Positions 1-8,561 of a stretch of 64,000 nucleotides of DNA are shown one piece after another. The translations under genes were made by a program, and so were the position numbers. The stretch is from contig JARRKC010000008.1 in NCBI GenBank assembly GCA_037388505.1, forward strand, positions 7,100 to 71,099. The letters run 5' to 3'. The notes below the pieces were generated by a model. It did not search any database, was not told the DNA's origin, and worked only from the letters and a program-made list of their open reading frames with translations. This DNA is from JARRKC01 sp037388505. Lineage in GTDB: Bacteria; Acidobacteriota; UBA6911; RPQK01; JAPXNP01. Position 1 is the stretch's first letter, and every line of letters starts with the position of its first letter.

Positions 1-1077
1 GGTGAGGCCCGCGAGATGGGCATCGAGGTTCTTCCACCCGACATCAATGAGAGCGACGTCGAATTCAAGGGAGCCGGCGAACGGCGCATTCGTTTCGGGC
101 TTGCGGCTGTGAAGAACGTCGGAGAGGCGGCGATTCGAGCCATCATCGAGCAACGGAAGGAGATCGGGCGTTTTCAGGGGTTCTTCGAATTCTGCGAGGA
201 GCTCGACTTGCGGCTGCTCAATAAACGGGCTTTGGAGTCTCTCATCAAGGCCGGCGCCCTGGACGGTCTCTACCAAAAGCGGAAATCGTTGATGGAGGCC
301 CTCGATCGTGCCATCGAGCACGCACAGAAACGGCGCAAGGATCGTTTGAGCGGACAGAAGAGCCTCTTCGGCGCAGGGGCGGGTGCCGAACCGCAGCCGC
401 CCATCCAAGTCCCCGACCGGGGGGAGTGGACCGACCGCGAGAAGTGGGCATTCGAAAAGGAGGTGCTGGGTTTCTATCTCAGCGGCCATCCTCTGGAGAA
501 GTACCGGGCCGAGTTGAAGGGCTTCTGCCGCTACTCTGTGGCTGACGTCAATCCGGACATCGCCGGCCAGGACGTTTCACTGGGCGGAGTCGTGTCGGCG
601 TTCCGGCGGCTGCAGACCAAGAAGGGCGATACGATGGCCGTCTTCCAGCTCGAGGACATGACGGGGAGCGTCGAAGTGCTGATGTGGCCGGCCATCTTCG
701 AGCGCTTCAAGGACTTCCTCGAAGGTGACAGCCCTATTTGCCTACGAGGGCGATGTGACGTCGATGCTCGAGGCGAAGTCAAGGTGATCTGCAACGAGAT
801 CCTCGACCTGGCTTCGGTTTGGAAGGCCGGCGTCCAGAAGGCCATGATACGGATTCCCGTCCCGGCACTCGAGGACGGCTCGATCGACCGTTTCGAGAAT
901 CTCATCCGGCGTTATCCCGGCTGCTGCGCACTGGAGTTCGAACTGTTTGAGAAGAGTCGCTACACGCTCCAAGTCATCCCGTCCGAAAGCGTGACGGTCA
1001 ATCCGGCCCCCGATTTCGTGGCGGAGGTGGAGAGTCTCTTCGGTGAGAAATCCTGTATACTTGAGATCCCGTGCTAG
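1..1077 (+). CDS. dnaE: DNA polymerase III subunit alpha, C-terminal part (partial)
   Basis: This is the 3' end of the replicative polymerase alpha subunit; the reading frame is open from base 1, so the 5' end lies outside the window. The visible part begins in the helix-hairpin-helix region (IRFGLAAVKNVGEAAI, followed by a conserved FCEELDLRLLNKRALESLI-like stretch). It continues through the linker YLSGHPLEKY into the OB-fold nucleic-acid-binding domain (VSAFRRLQTKKGDTMAVFQL, then DMTGSVEVLMWP), and ends in the short C-terminal region seen in DnaE1. The catalytic PHP and palm domains are outside the window. It is followed by accA on the same strand, a common dnaE-accA order in bacteria. Confidence 0.95.
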   Translation, partial: GEAREMGIEVLPPDINESDVEFKGAGERRIRFGLAAVKNVGEAAIRAIIEQRKEIGRFQGFFEFCEELDLRLLNKRALESLIKAGALDGLYQKRKSLMEALDRAIEHAQKRRKDRLSGQKSLFGAGAGAEPQPPIQVPDRGEWTDREKWAFEKEVLGFYLSGHPLEKYRAELKGFCRYSVADVNPDIAGQDVSLGGVVSAFRRLQTKKGDTMAVFQLEDMTGSVEVLMWPAIFERFKDFLEGDSPICLRGRCDVDARGEVKVICNEILDLASVWKAGVQKAMIRIPVPALEDGSIDRFENLIRRYPGCCALEFELFEKSRYTLQVIPSESVTVNPAPDFVAEVESLFGEKSCILEIPC

Positions 1078-1178
1078 CCGGTCTGTCGAGATCGCAGAAG
1101 CCGACCGGCGGCAAGCACGGTTTGCAGGAGCCCAAAGGCTTCCCCTGGGGAGTGCGGGACCAGCGGGCAAAACGACGC

Positions 1179-2123
1179 ATGAACGAGGAAACCACAAGCG
1201 CTCCGAATCAGGGCGAGCAGTCGGCGGAGGGGGCTGGGTCCGAACGCAAAGCCCCGCAGGCCTCCGGCGAGGTCAACCGTCTTAGAGAGAGAATCCGGGA
1301 ACTCGAAGGCCAGATGCATCCTATTTCCACGGCATGGGACCAGGTTCAGCTTTCCCGGCACGAACAACGTCCCTACAGTCTGGACTATGTTTCGAGGGTC
1401 TTCACCAATTTCCGCGAGATCCACGGCGACAGGCGCTACTCGGACGATACGGCGATCGTCGGCGGAATGGCCCTGTTGGAGGGTTCTCCGGTGATGGTTG
1501 TCGGCCAGCAGAAGGGCCGGAACACCAAAGAACGTCTCTATCGCAACTACGGCATGCCCCGCCCGGAGGGTTACCGCAAAGCTTTGCGCCTGATGCGCCT
1601 GGCCGAGAAGTTCGGTCGTCCCATTTTGTGCTTCGTCGACACGCCGGGAGCCTATCCGGGAATCGGCGCCGAGGAGCGCGGGCAGGCTCAAGCCATCGCC
1701 GAGAATCTGCTGGTCATGGCGCAGATTCGCGTGCCCATCATCGTGACGGTCCTGGGCGAGGGCGGCAGTGGCGGCGCGCTGGCGATCGGCGTCGGGAACA
1801 AGGTCCTGATGCTCGAGCATGCGATCTACTCGGTCATCTCTCCGGAAAGCTGTTCCGCCATCCTCTGGAAGGACCAGGAACACGCCCGTGAGGCTGCAGA
1901 AGCTCTGAAGCTGAGCTCGGAACATCTTCACCGTTTCAAGGTCGTGGACGAGATCGTTCCCGAACCCGAGGGCGGAGCGCAGAACGACTGGGACAAAGCC
2001 GCTGAAATTCTCAAAGCGGCCCTGGTCCGCAGCCTCGAGGAACTGTCCGGGTTGACTCCGGACGAGTTGATCGATCACCGCTACCAACGGTTCCGGCGTA
2101 TCGGTGAGATTGCCGGCAACTGA
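1179..2123 (+). CDS. accA: Acetyl-CoA carboxylase carboxyltransferase subunit alpha
   Basis: AccA with AccD transfers the carboxyl group from carboxybiotin to acetyl-CoA, the first step of fatty acid synthesis, in the cytoplasm. Family landmarks are the N-terminal helix (RLRERIRELEGQM), PRPEGYRKALRLM, FVDTPGAYPGIGAEERGQ, the glycine-rich oxyanion segment GEGGSGGALAIGVGN and VISPESCSAILWKD. From the ATG at 1179 the product is 314 aa, close to the usual 315-325. The frame stays open upstream to 1071, but that extension is Gly/Arg-rich and unlike the family. No strong Shine-Dalgarno is seen before 1179. The first 35 residues are low-complexity Ser/Gly/Glu, so the true start could be slightly further downstream. 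Confidence 0.95.
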   Translation: MNEETTSAPNQGEQSAEGAGSERKAPQASGEVNRLRERIRELEGQMHPISTAWDQVQLSRHEQRPYSLDYVSRVFTNFREIHGDRRYSDDTAIVGGMALLEGSPVMVVGQQKGRNTKERLYRNYGMPRPEGYRKALRLMRLAEKFGRPILCFVDTPGAYPGIGAEERGQAQAIAENLLVMAQIRVPIIVTVLGEGGSGGALAIGVGNKVLMLEHAIYSVISPESCSAILWKDQEHAREAAEALKLSSEHLHRFKVVDEIVPEPEGGAQNDWDKAAEILKAALVRSLEELSGLTPDELIDHRYQRFRRIGEIAGN

Positions 2124-2152
2124 ACCCGCGCCGGCTTCGGATCGAAGATCCC

Positions 2153-2674
2153 GTGGCGTCTACCGAGTATCGATTCTTTGCCGATGCAATGCTGGGCACG
2201 CTGGCGCGCTGGCTGCGCATCCTCGGCTACGACACCGAGTACCAGCGGGACGTGGACGATGATGACTTGGTCCGCCGCTGTGTTGCGGAGGGCCGGATCG
2301 CCCTGACCAAAGACCGAAGGCTCGTGGAGAGACGCGCTCTCCACAACGCTCTGCTCATTCGGAGCAAGCGGCTGGGGAGTCAAATCCGCGAAGTTCTGGC
2401 CGTCACAGGCGACACCCCGGCCGACCGCCCTTTCCTGTCACGCTGCGTGGAATGCAACAGCCCCCTCGAAGACGTATCCCGGGCGGCGGTTCGAGAACAG
2501 GTTCCCCCCTACGTTTTCCGTACGCAGCCGGAGTTTCGGAGGTGTTCCTCTTGCGGTCGCATCTATTGGGCGGGGACTCACCGGGATCGCATGCTCGAAC
2601 GACTGGCGAAGCTGCTCTCGGATACGGGCGAAGAGATCGATCGGAAGTCGGCCCCGGAATCCGAACGACGATGA
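2153..2674 (+). CDS. Mut7-C RNase domain protein (PIN-like, zinc ribbon)
   Basis: A 173-aa protein matching the Mut7-C (formerly DUF82) family. The N-terminal half has the PIN-like signature FFADAMLGTLARWLRILGYD with conserved early Asp residues, and ALTKDRRL further on. The C-terminal half has two CxxC pairs (CVECNSPL and CSSCGRIYW) forming the typical zinc ribbon, and ends WAGTHRDRM as in the family. A nuclease role is inferred from the fold class; its substrate is unknown. The start is a GTG at 2153, 29 nt after accA, so it is probably co-transcribed. Length is normal for the family (about 150-250 aa). Confidence 0.85.
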   Translation: MASTEYRFFADAMLGTLARWLRILGYDTEYQRDVDDDDLVRRCVAEGRIALTKDRRLVERRALHNALLIRSKRLGSQIREVLAVTGDTPADRPFLSRCVECNSPLEDVSRAAVREQVPPYVFRTQPEFRRCSSCGRIYWAGTHRDRMLERLAKLLSDTGEEIDRKSAPESERR

Positions 2675-2693
2675 AGATGCCGCCGCTTATGCG

Positions 2694-2699
2694 TATAAT
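2694..2699 (+). promoter_or_regulatory. Probable -10 element upstream of aspS
   Basis: TATAAT lies 26 nt before the aspS start, in a stretch much more AT-rich than its surroundings. No good -35 match is seen at the expected distance, so this is a single-element call. Confidence 0.4.
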
Positions 2700-2725
2700 G
2701 TCGAATCTCACGCGGAGACACTCGC

Positions 2726-4498
2726 ATGGAACATCTTGCTGAGCTCGAACGCACCTGTTACTGCGGGGCTGTGACTGAGAGCCTCGTGGGCAAGACCATT
2801 ACGGTCATGGGTTGGGTGGACCGCATTCGCGATCTTGGCAACCTTGTCTTTCTGGACCTGCGCGACCGCAGCGGCATCGTACAGATCGTCAGCAGCCCCG
2901 AGAGCGGATGTCTGGAGAAAGCTCGCCAAGTCCGTCCGGAGTTCGTCCTGGCCATCGTCGGGGAGGTCGTCAAGCGAAGTGAAGACACCGTCAACGAGGA
3001 GATTCCGACCGGAACGGTCGAAGTGAGGGCTTCGGAACTGCGGCTCCTGAACCGTGCCCAGACTCCCCCCTTTCCGATCAACGGAGACGTGACCGCCTCT
3101 GAAGAAACGCGCTTGCGTTACCGGTTCCTGGATCTGAGGCGCCGCCCCCTGCAGTCGAACATGCGACTCCGCCATCAGGTCTGCCTGGAAGCACGCCGCG
3201 AGCTGGACGAGCAGGGATTCCTCGAGATCGAGACCCCCTTTCTGACCAAATCGACGCCCGAGGGAGCTCGGGACTATCTGGTTCCGAGCCGGATCCACCG
3301 CGGGCACTTCTACGCACTCCCGCAATCGCCCCAGCTCTTCAAACAGCTCCTCATGGTCTCCGGCTTCGATCGTTACTTTCAGATCGTTCGCTGTTTCCGG
3401 GATGAAGATCTCAGGGCCGATCGCCAGCCCGAGTTCACGCAGGTCGATATCGAGCTCTCCTTCCCCCGCATGGAAACGATTTTCAGGCTGGTTGAAGGAC
3501 TCCTGGTCCGGATGTTTGGAGCCGCGGGAATTCAGGTCGGGACTCCATTTCCCAGGATGTGTTACGCGGACGCGGTGGAGAACTACGGAACCGATCGTCC
3601 GGACATCCGTTATGAACTCAAGCTGCGAGACGTCAGTGGGGCGTTCACGGAGACCCCCTTTCAGGTGTTTCGACAGATTCTCGAAGAGGGGGGCGTCGTC
3701 AAGGGAATTCCGGTCCCCGCCGGACAGGAGTACTCCCGTAAAGACATCGATAATCTGAGCGAGTTGGTCAAGCAGTATGGCGCCGGTGCCGTCTCGTGGA
3801 TCCGGATCCCGTCGGAGGGGGCCGTCAAGAGCTCACTGCCCAAGGTCGTACCGGAAGACGAGTTGATGCGAGCAGCCGGCCTGGCCGGTCTGGAACCTGG
3901 GCAGTATCTGTTGATGGTGGCCGGTCCGCGGCGGGTGGTCCATGATTCCCTGTCAGCGCTCCGGCAGCATCTGGCGGCTCGTCTGGACCTGATTCCAACG
4001 GACCGGTTTGACTTCCTGTGGGTCCACGACTTTCCCCTGCTCGAATGGAATGATGAAGAGCAGCGGTTCGTCGCGCTGCATCATCCTTTCACGTCGCCGC
4101 GCGACGAGGATCTCGAGCTCCTCTCGAGCGACCCCTCCCAAGTCCTGGCCAAGGCCTACGACGTCGTCCTCAACGGAATCGAGATCGGAGGGGGTTCGAT
4201 CCGTATTCATCGCGAGGACGTACAGCGCCAGGTTTTCAATGCCCTGCGCATCGAGCGTGAGGAAGCGGAAGAGCGATTCGGCTTCCTGCTGGAGGCACTC
4301 GGCTACGGCGCTCCGCCCCATGGCGGCATCGCGTTGGGACTGGACCGGATCGTCATGCTGCTGGCTGGTGAAAAGTCGATTCGTGAGGTGATCGCCTTTC
4401 CCAAGACGGCCAAGGCGATCGATCTGATGTGCGCGGCGCCGTCGACCGTCAGCGAAAAGCAGCTCAGAGAACTGCACATTCAGCTGAGGAAGTTTTAG
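2726..4498 (+). CDS. aspS: Aspartyl-tRNA synthetase (bacterial type)
   Basis: Charges tRNA-Asp (or tRNA-Asp and tRNA-Asn if non-discriminating) in the cytoplasm. At 590 aa it has the normal bacterial length. Order of domains: N-terminal OB-fold anticodon-binding domain (VMGWVDRIRDLGNLVFLDLRDRSG), class II catalytic core with motif 2 (FRDEDLRADRQPEFTQVDIE), the bacterial GAD insertion in the middle third, and motif 3 near the end (GGIALGLDRIVMLL). QSPQLFKQLLM is the conserved flipping-loop region. Whether it is discriminating cannot be decided by eye. A TATAAT-like -10 precedes it, so it may have its own promoter as well as read-through from the gene upstream. Confidence 0.97.
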   Translation: MEHLAELERTCYCGAVTESLVGKTITVMGWVDRIRDLGNLVFLDLRDRSGIVQIVSSPESGCLEKARQVRPEFVLAIVGEVVKRSEDTVNEEIPTGTVEVRASELRLLNRAQTPPFPINGDVTASEETRLRYRFLDLRRRPLQSNMRLRHQVCLEARRELDEQGFLEIETPFLTKSTPEGARDYLVPSRIHRGHFYALPQSPQLFKQLLMVSGFDRYFQIVRCFRDEDLRADRQPEFTQVDIELSFPRMETIFRLVEGLLVRMFGAAGIQVGTPFPRMCYADAVENYGTDRPDIRYELKLRDVSGAFTETPFQVFRQILEEGGVVKGIPVPAGQEYSRKDIDNLSELVKQYGAGAVSWIRIPSEGAVKSSLPKVVPEDELMRAAGLAGLEPGQYLLMVAGPRRVVHDSLSALRQHLAARLDLIPTDRFDFLWVHDFPLLEWNDEEQRFVALHHPFTSPRDEDLELLSSDPSQVLAKAYDVVLNGIEIGGGSIRIHREDVQRQVFNALRIEREEAEERFGFLLEALGYGAPPHGGIALGLDRIVMLLAGEKSIREVIAFPKTAKAIDLMCAAPSTVSEKQLRELHIQLRKF

Positions 4499-4539
4499 GC
4501 TCCCTCAAACTCGTCCGAGTCGTCTGCCATAATGCGACC

Positions 4540-6429
4540 GTGGGAAGAGTCCGTGTCCTGCCTGAAGTCCTGGCCCATCAGATCGCTGCGGGCGAGATCG
4601 TGGAACGACCGGCGTCCGTGGTCAAGGAACTGGTCGAAAACGCGCTTGATGCTGAAGCATCCTCCGTCCGTGTCTATCTCGAAGAAGGGGGCAAGCGCGT
4701 CATCCGGGTCACGGATGACGGCTATGGGATGACGGCCGAGGACGCGACCCTCGCTTTCGAGCATCACGCCACCAGCAAGATTGCCCAGGTCGAGGACCTC
4801 CAGCAGATCCGCACGCTGGGCTTTCGCGGGGAGGCACTGCCGTCGATCGCTTCGGTCTCCAGGACGATCCTGAAGACCGTCGATCGAGACAGCTCAGATT
4901 CGGCGGCGGCTCCCGGCATCGAGATCGAGTATGAGGGAGGCCGGCGGAGCCGCATGCTCGAGATCGCCTGGCCCGGTGGGACCGAAATCACGGTCCGCGA
5001 ACTCTTCTACAATGTGCCCGCTCGTCGCAAGTTCCTCAAGACGTCCGCTACCGAGTTGAGCCATGTCAGCCGGCTGCTGACCTGCTATGCGCTGGCGTTC
5101 CCGGGCATCGAGTTTCGCCTCGACCATGAGTCCCGAAACATCCTCGATGCCTTCTCGGTCGACAAAGGGCGTGAACGGGTTTTCCAGTTGTTCGGCGAAC
5201 GGCTCGTCGAAGCGCTGGCTCCTCTCGACTACGCAGCCGGAACGATCCGGATCTCCGGCTTTGCCTCCCTGCCCCACGAACAGCGAAACAGCAGCCAGTC
5301 CCTCTACTTGTTCGTCAACCGCCGTATGGTTCGGGACCGTCTCCTGACCCATGCCGTACGTCAGGCCTATCAGAATCTGATTCCGGCAGCGGCCTATCCG
5401 GTGGTCATCCTGTTCCTCGAGATCGATCCTGCCCTGGTCGACGTGAACGTCCACCCGACGAAGGCGGAAATCCGCTTCCGGAATTCATCGGAAGTCCATT
5501 CCGCCGTGCTGCGGGCCGTCGAGCAAAGCCTGCTGCTGCACCGTTCGAATCTGTCGAGCCTGGCGCGCGACGTCGATTTTGCCCGCACCGATCCGGTGGG
5601 CCACGACCATCGGACACGGGACAGCCTCGACGCTTTCCTGAGTCGAACCTCCACCAGCCCTCTCTTCCGATCATACGAAGGGGCGGCAGTCGGGCGAACC
5701 GGTTCTGGATCACGATGGCCGGGGCGGCTTGACGACGATTCCCAGGTCTGGGGTACCGGGACCGTCGGCGAAGCGACCAACGACGATCCTCACGGGAGCG
5801 AAATCCCGCACACGGACAACCTGAGTCCGGCAACCGTGGTTCTGGGACAGTTCGTCGAGAGTTTCATCGTCGCCACCGATCGCTCCGGCGTCATGCTGGT
5901 CGACCAGCACGTCGCCCACGAGCGCATCCTCTACGACCGCGCCCTGCGTGCACTTGGCGGGACCGCCACGGTGCCTGTTCAGCGCCTGTTGATTGCGGAG
6001 ACAGTCGACTTGGAACCGGCGCAGGTTGCCGTGGTGAGCCAGGTCCTCGACTACCTGAACCAGAACGGATTCGAAGTCGAGTGGTTCGGCGAGCGGACGC
6101 TCATCGTCCGCGGCGTACCGGCCCTCACGGGCAGCATCGACGCCAAGAAGCTTCTCGGCCAACTCTTCGATGAACTGGACAAGCTCGACGAACTCCGTCT
6201 TGACGGCCCCGACGCGGATCGAGGCCTGCGCAGGCTGCGGGAAAAGATCGCCATCTCGCTTTCCTGTCGGGCAGCCGTCAAGATCAACACGCCGCTGTCG
6301 GCCGAGAAGATGCGCTGGCTGATCGACGAACTGTTCCGCTGCGAGAATCCGTACACCTGCCCCCACGGCCGTCCCATCGTCCTGCGCCTCAATCTCGAGG
6401 AGGTTCTGAGGGGATTCAAGAGAATCTGA
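4540..6429 (+). CDS. mutL: DNA mismatch repair protein MutL
   Basis: A GHKL ATPase that couples MutS mismatch recognition to strand incision. The N-terminal ATPase motifs are clear: IAAGEIVERPASVVKELVEN, the DDGYGM motif and GFRGEALPSI. The transducer domain follows (FVNRRMV, NVHPTKAEIRF), then a low-complexity linker (about residues 350-440), then the dimerisation/endonuclease domain. That domain carries DQHVAHERILYDR, close to the DQHAxxERxxYE nuclease motif (Val for Ala, final Asp for Glu), and the CPHGRP motif, so a nicking MutL is likely. I chose the GTG at 4540 (629 aa) because family homology starts at once; an in-frame extension to 4429 overlaps aspS and is unlike MutL. A CATAAT 6 nt before this GTG would allow a leaderless message. 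Confidence 0.96.
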   Translation: MGRVRVLPEVLAHQIAAGEIVERPASVVKELVENALDAEASSVRVYLEEGGKRVIRVTDDGYGMTAEDATLAFEHHATSKIAQVEDLQQIRTLGFRGEALPSIASVSRTILKTVDRDSSDSAAAPGIEIEYEGGRRSRMLEIAWPGGTEITVRELFYNVPARRKFLKTSATELSHVSRLLTCYALAFPGIEFRLDHESRNILDAFSVDKGRERVFQLFGERLVEALAPLDYAAGTIRISGFASLPHEQRNSSQSLYLFVNRRMVRDRLLTHAVRQAYQNLIPAAAYPVVILFLEIDPALVDVNVHPTKAEIRFRNSSEVHSAVLRAVEQSLLLHRSNLSSLARDVDFARTDPVGHDHRTRDSLDAFLSRTSTSPLFRSYEGAAVGRTGSGSRWPGRLDDDSQVWGTGTVGEATNDDPHGSEIPHTDNLSPATVVLGQFVESFIVATDRSGVMLVDQHVAHERILYDRALRALGGTATVPVQRLLIAETVDLEPAQVAVVSQVLDYLNQNGFEVEWFGERTLIVRGVPALTGSIDAKKLLGQLFDELDKLDELRLDGPDADRGLRRLREKIAISLSCRAAVKINTPLSAEKMRWLIDELFRCENPYTCPHGRPIVLRLNLEEVLRGFKRI

Positions 6430-6543
6430 GATTCGGGAAAGGAATACAGGAGACCGAAGACCGGAGGACACACAACAGAACCACGGGGGAAACCGGAGTC
6501 GGAAGAAGGTCCGTGCCGGTCCGTATTCGTTCGTGTCCGCGCC

Positions 6544-7803
6544 CTAGGAGCTCTCGCCTCGAACGACCCAGTCTGGCAGAGAATCCTCGTCGAGCCAGTC
6601 CGGGATCTGTCGAAACGTATGGAGGGATGCGAGCACTGTCTGGTAGTGCTGCATCGAGTGACGCCGCAGGAAACCTCGGTAGAGCTCCTCTTTGGAGAGC
6701 GAGAACTGATGGGCAGCCTGGCCGGCGGTCAGGGTGTTCATCAGGTTCAGAGTCGACACGGTCGGATCGATGTTGAAGTCTCGAAAGGGCATCTGCTCGA
6801 GCACGCTCTTAAACGGAGCCAGGATGCGTGAAGCCTGGCCGAGCGACATGAAGTCGGCCATGGCGAAACTCCACTCCACCGGATCGAGATTGAGGTTCAG
6901 CACCTTTTGCGGCTGATCCGATGTGAAGATCATTCTGACCCGGGTCTCGCCGCTTTCCATCACCCTGAAGTTGATGGTCTGAAAAGCAGCTTCGAATTCA
7001 CCCGGACCATACGCGAAGGGTCCCCGGCGAGGATTACGGATGAAGGCGTACCCGAAGCCGTACTCTCCAAGCACACCGGGTTCTGGAGCTTCCTCGTTTC
7101 GGATGAAATCGGGAGTGATGATGAGGAAGCTCTCCTCCTTGAGCGGAACCTGGAGATGAGGTGATGCCGACCCCATCGGCCGCACACTCACATTGAACTG
7201 GTAAATCTGCAATCGCAGGATCGCCCATTCGTAGGTCGAACCGATCTCGCGGAGATCCACGACCTGCGATCCTTGCTCTGTGGGAACGGTCTCGATCTCC
7301 GCCGCGCCGACGCGCTTCAAGAAGACCTGAGAGAAGCCCATCCCGTCACGCTCGACCTCGGAACCGGGACGGAGGTTGAAGGGACCCAAATACTCGGCCC
7401 AGGAACCGTTGTTCGACTCCACTGCGCCGCGGGGCCTCCGAAAATCGCTGATCCGCAGGAAGTAGCGGAGCACGAACTCACGGACTTGATCGCGCATCCA
7501 AAGCGCCGACTCCTCCTTCGAGGACACCGGCGCCTTGGGCTGGTCATAAAAGACCTCGTCGATCACACCCATGACGGGCAACACGCGGTCATTCAGCGGG
7601 ACCTCGCCGAAGAAGCCCTGGCTGCGGTCCGGCCGGTTGAAGGTCTCGACCAAGTCGAATGTCTTCAGATCCCCCGATGCCTCACGTGCCGCGAACCAGT
7701 TCTTGAGGGCCAAGCCGTCCGAAAGGAACCGATCGCAGGTCTCCAGTACACGCTCGCGCTTATCCTGCCCCTGTCGTACAGGGCTTACACCGCTGCTTGC
7801 CAT
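6544..7803 (-). CDS. Conserved-looking hypothetical protein, 419 aa
   Basis: Not recognised. The protein has no signal peptide or membrane segment, is acidic/mixed in composition and looks like a soluble globular protein. A possible beta-rich middle (repeated short hydrophobic strands around QLYQFNVSV-like and QVPLKEESFLIITPDF-like segments) is followed by a helical C-terminus (LYRGFLRRHSMQHYQTVLASL). The start is supported by an AGGGAG-type ribosome site a few bases upstream. It stands alone, on the strand opposite to mutL and the saccharopine-dehydrogenase-like gene, with a 110-nt gap after mutL and 262 nt before the next minus-strand gene. I see no gene in that 262-nt gap (7804-8065). Confidence 0.7.
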   Translation of the reverse strand: MASSGVSPVRQGQDKRERVLETCDRFLSDGLALKNWFAAREASGDLKTFDLVETFNRPDRSQGFFGEVPLNDRVLPVMGVIDEVFYDQPKAPVSSKEESALWMRDQVREFVLRYFLRISDFRRPRGAVESNNGSWAEYLGPFNLRPGSEVERDGMGFSQVFLKRVGAAEIETVPTEQGSQVVDLREIGSTYEWAILRLQIYQFNVSVRPMGSASPHLQVPLKEESFLIITPDFIRNEEAPEPGVLGEYGFGYAFIRNPRRGPFAYGPGEFEAAFQTINFRVMESGETRVRMIFTSDQPQKVLNLNLDPVEWSFAMADFMSLGQASRILAPFKSVLEQMPFRDFNIDPTVSTLNLMNTLTAGQAAHQFSLSKEELYRGFLRRHSMQHYQTVLASLHTFRQIPDWLDEDSLPDWVVRGESS

Positions 7804-8065
7804 TCTTCCCTACTCCCTCAAGAAACGCGTTTGAGAACCTCGAAACGAGGCGACATGACTCGGTAAGAGCTGCAGGCGATATTAAGCCCTGGGCATCGAT
7901 GAACGCAAACATAATCGTGCGACACAGCACGCTGCGCTCGGTCTCGAAAGATGAGGGAACCGTCGCTGAAGGTGAGGCTGGACCTTGCCGCTCCGATGAA
8001 CTCGGAGGCGAGATGACCTCCAAAGCAAAATCGAAATGTCCCGATCCAACCTCGCAGACGACGGA

Positions 8066-8422
8066 TCAGCGATGCTTGCGCGTCAACAGGTAGCCCAACA
8101 GTCCGGCTGCAATGCCTCCGGCGACCCAGACACTGCGATTCGTTTTCACGAATCTCCAGGTGTCGGCCGCGATGTCGCTGGAACGGCGATAACGGACGTA
8201 GTCGGCCGTCCGCTGCAATTCGCGAGCCAACCTCCCAGCTTCGAATGGGCTCTCCAGATCCTTCCCGAGGCTCCGAATCTGAGCCGCGAGGCTTTCGATT
8301 CTCCGACCGGTTTCCGATTTGAGATTGCCTGTGGACTTCTCTATGCGTGAGCCGAGGCGCTGGGCCTGATCGATCGCCAGACCCCGTGCGACAGAACGAC
8401 CTGCATTACCAATGACACTCAT
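8066..8422 (-). CDS. Small single-pass membrane protein, 118 aa
   Basis: Unknown function. Residues 1-90 are charged and helical with Arg/Glu/Leu heptad character (QAQRLGSRIEKSTGNLKSE, then AAQIRSLGKDLESP), suggesting an amphipathic or coiled region. Residues about 96-113 (VWVAGGIAAGLLGYLLT) form one transmembrane segment, followed by a basic tail RKHR. The architecture resembles small tail-anchored envelope stress proteins, but I cannot assign a family. A GGAGGAA ribosome site lies 6 nt before the ATG. It is divergent from the dehydrogenase gene at 8562; a perfect 12-bp hairpin lies between them. Confidence 0.7.
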   Translation of the reverse strand: MSVIGNAGRSVARGLAIDQAQRLGSRIEKSTGNLKSETGRRIESLAAQIRSLGKDLESPFEAGRLARELQRTADYVRYRRSSDIAADTWRFVKTNRSVWVAGGIAAGLLGYLLTRKHR

Positions 8423-8474
8423 GGAATGTTCCTCCTATCTTCCTTCCACTGTATGACTTTTGGATCCGAAATGA

Positions 8475-8502
8475 CAACCTGACGAGCCGACTCGTCAGGT
8501 TG
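8475..8502. promoter_or_regulatory. Perfect 12-bp inverted repeat with CCGA loop in a divergent promoter region
   Basis: CAACCTGACGAG, a 4-nt loop, then the exact reverse complement CTCGTCAGGTTG. It sits between the divergent starts at 8422 and 8562. Neither side has a T-tract, and the position upstream of both genes argues against a simple terminator. It may be an operator or a 5'-UTR hairpin. Confidence 0.5.
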
Positions 8503-8561
8503 CGCATCTTGACGCGACCGGTCCCAGCCGATTCAATAGCGAATCCGGAAAGGACGGAATC

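Noticed and set aside
4529..4542. Leaderless mutL transcript from CATAAT
   Set aside because: A single -10-like hexamer without a -35 is weak; noted in the gene entry but not called as a separate feature.
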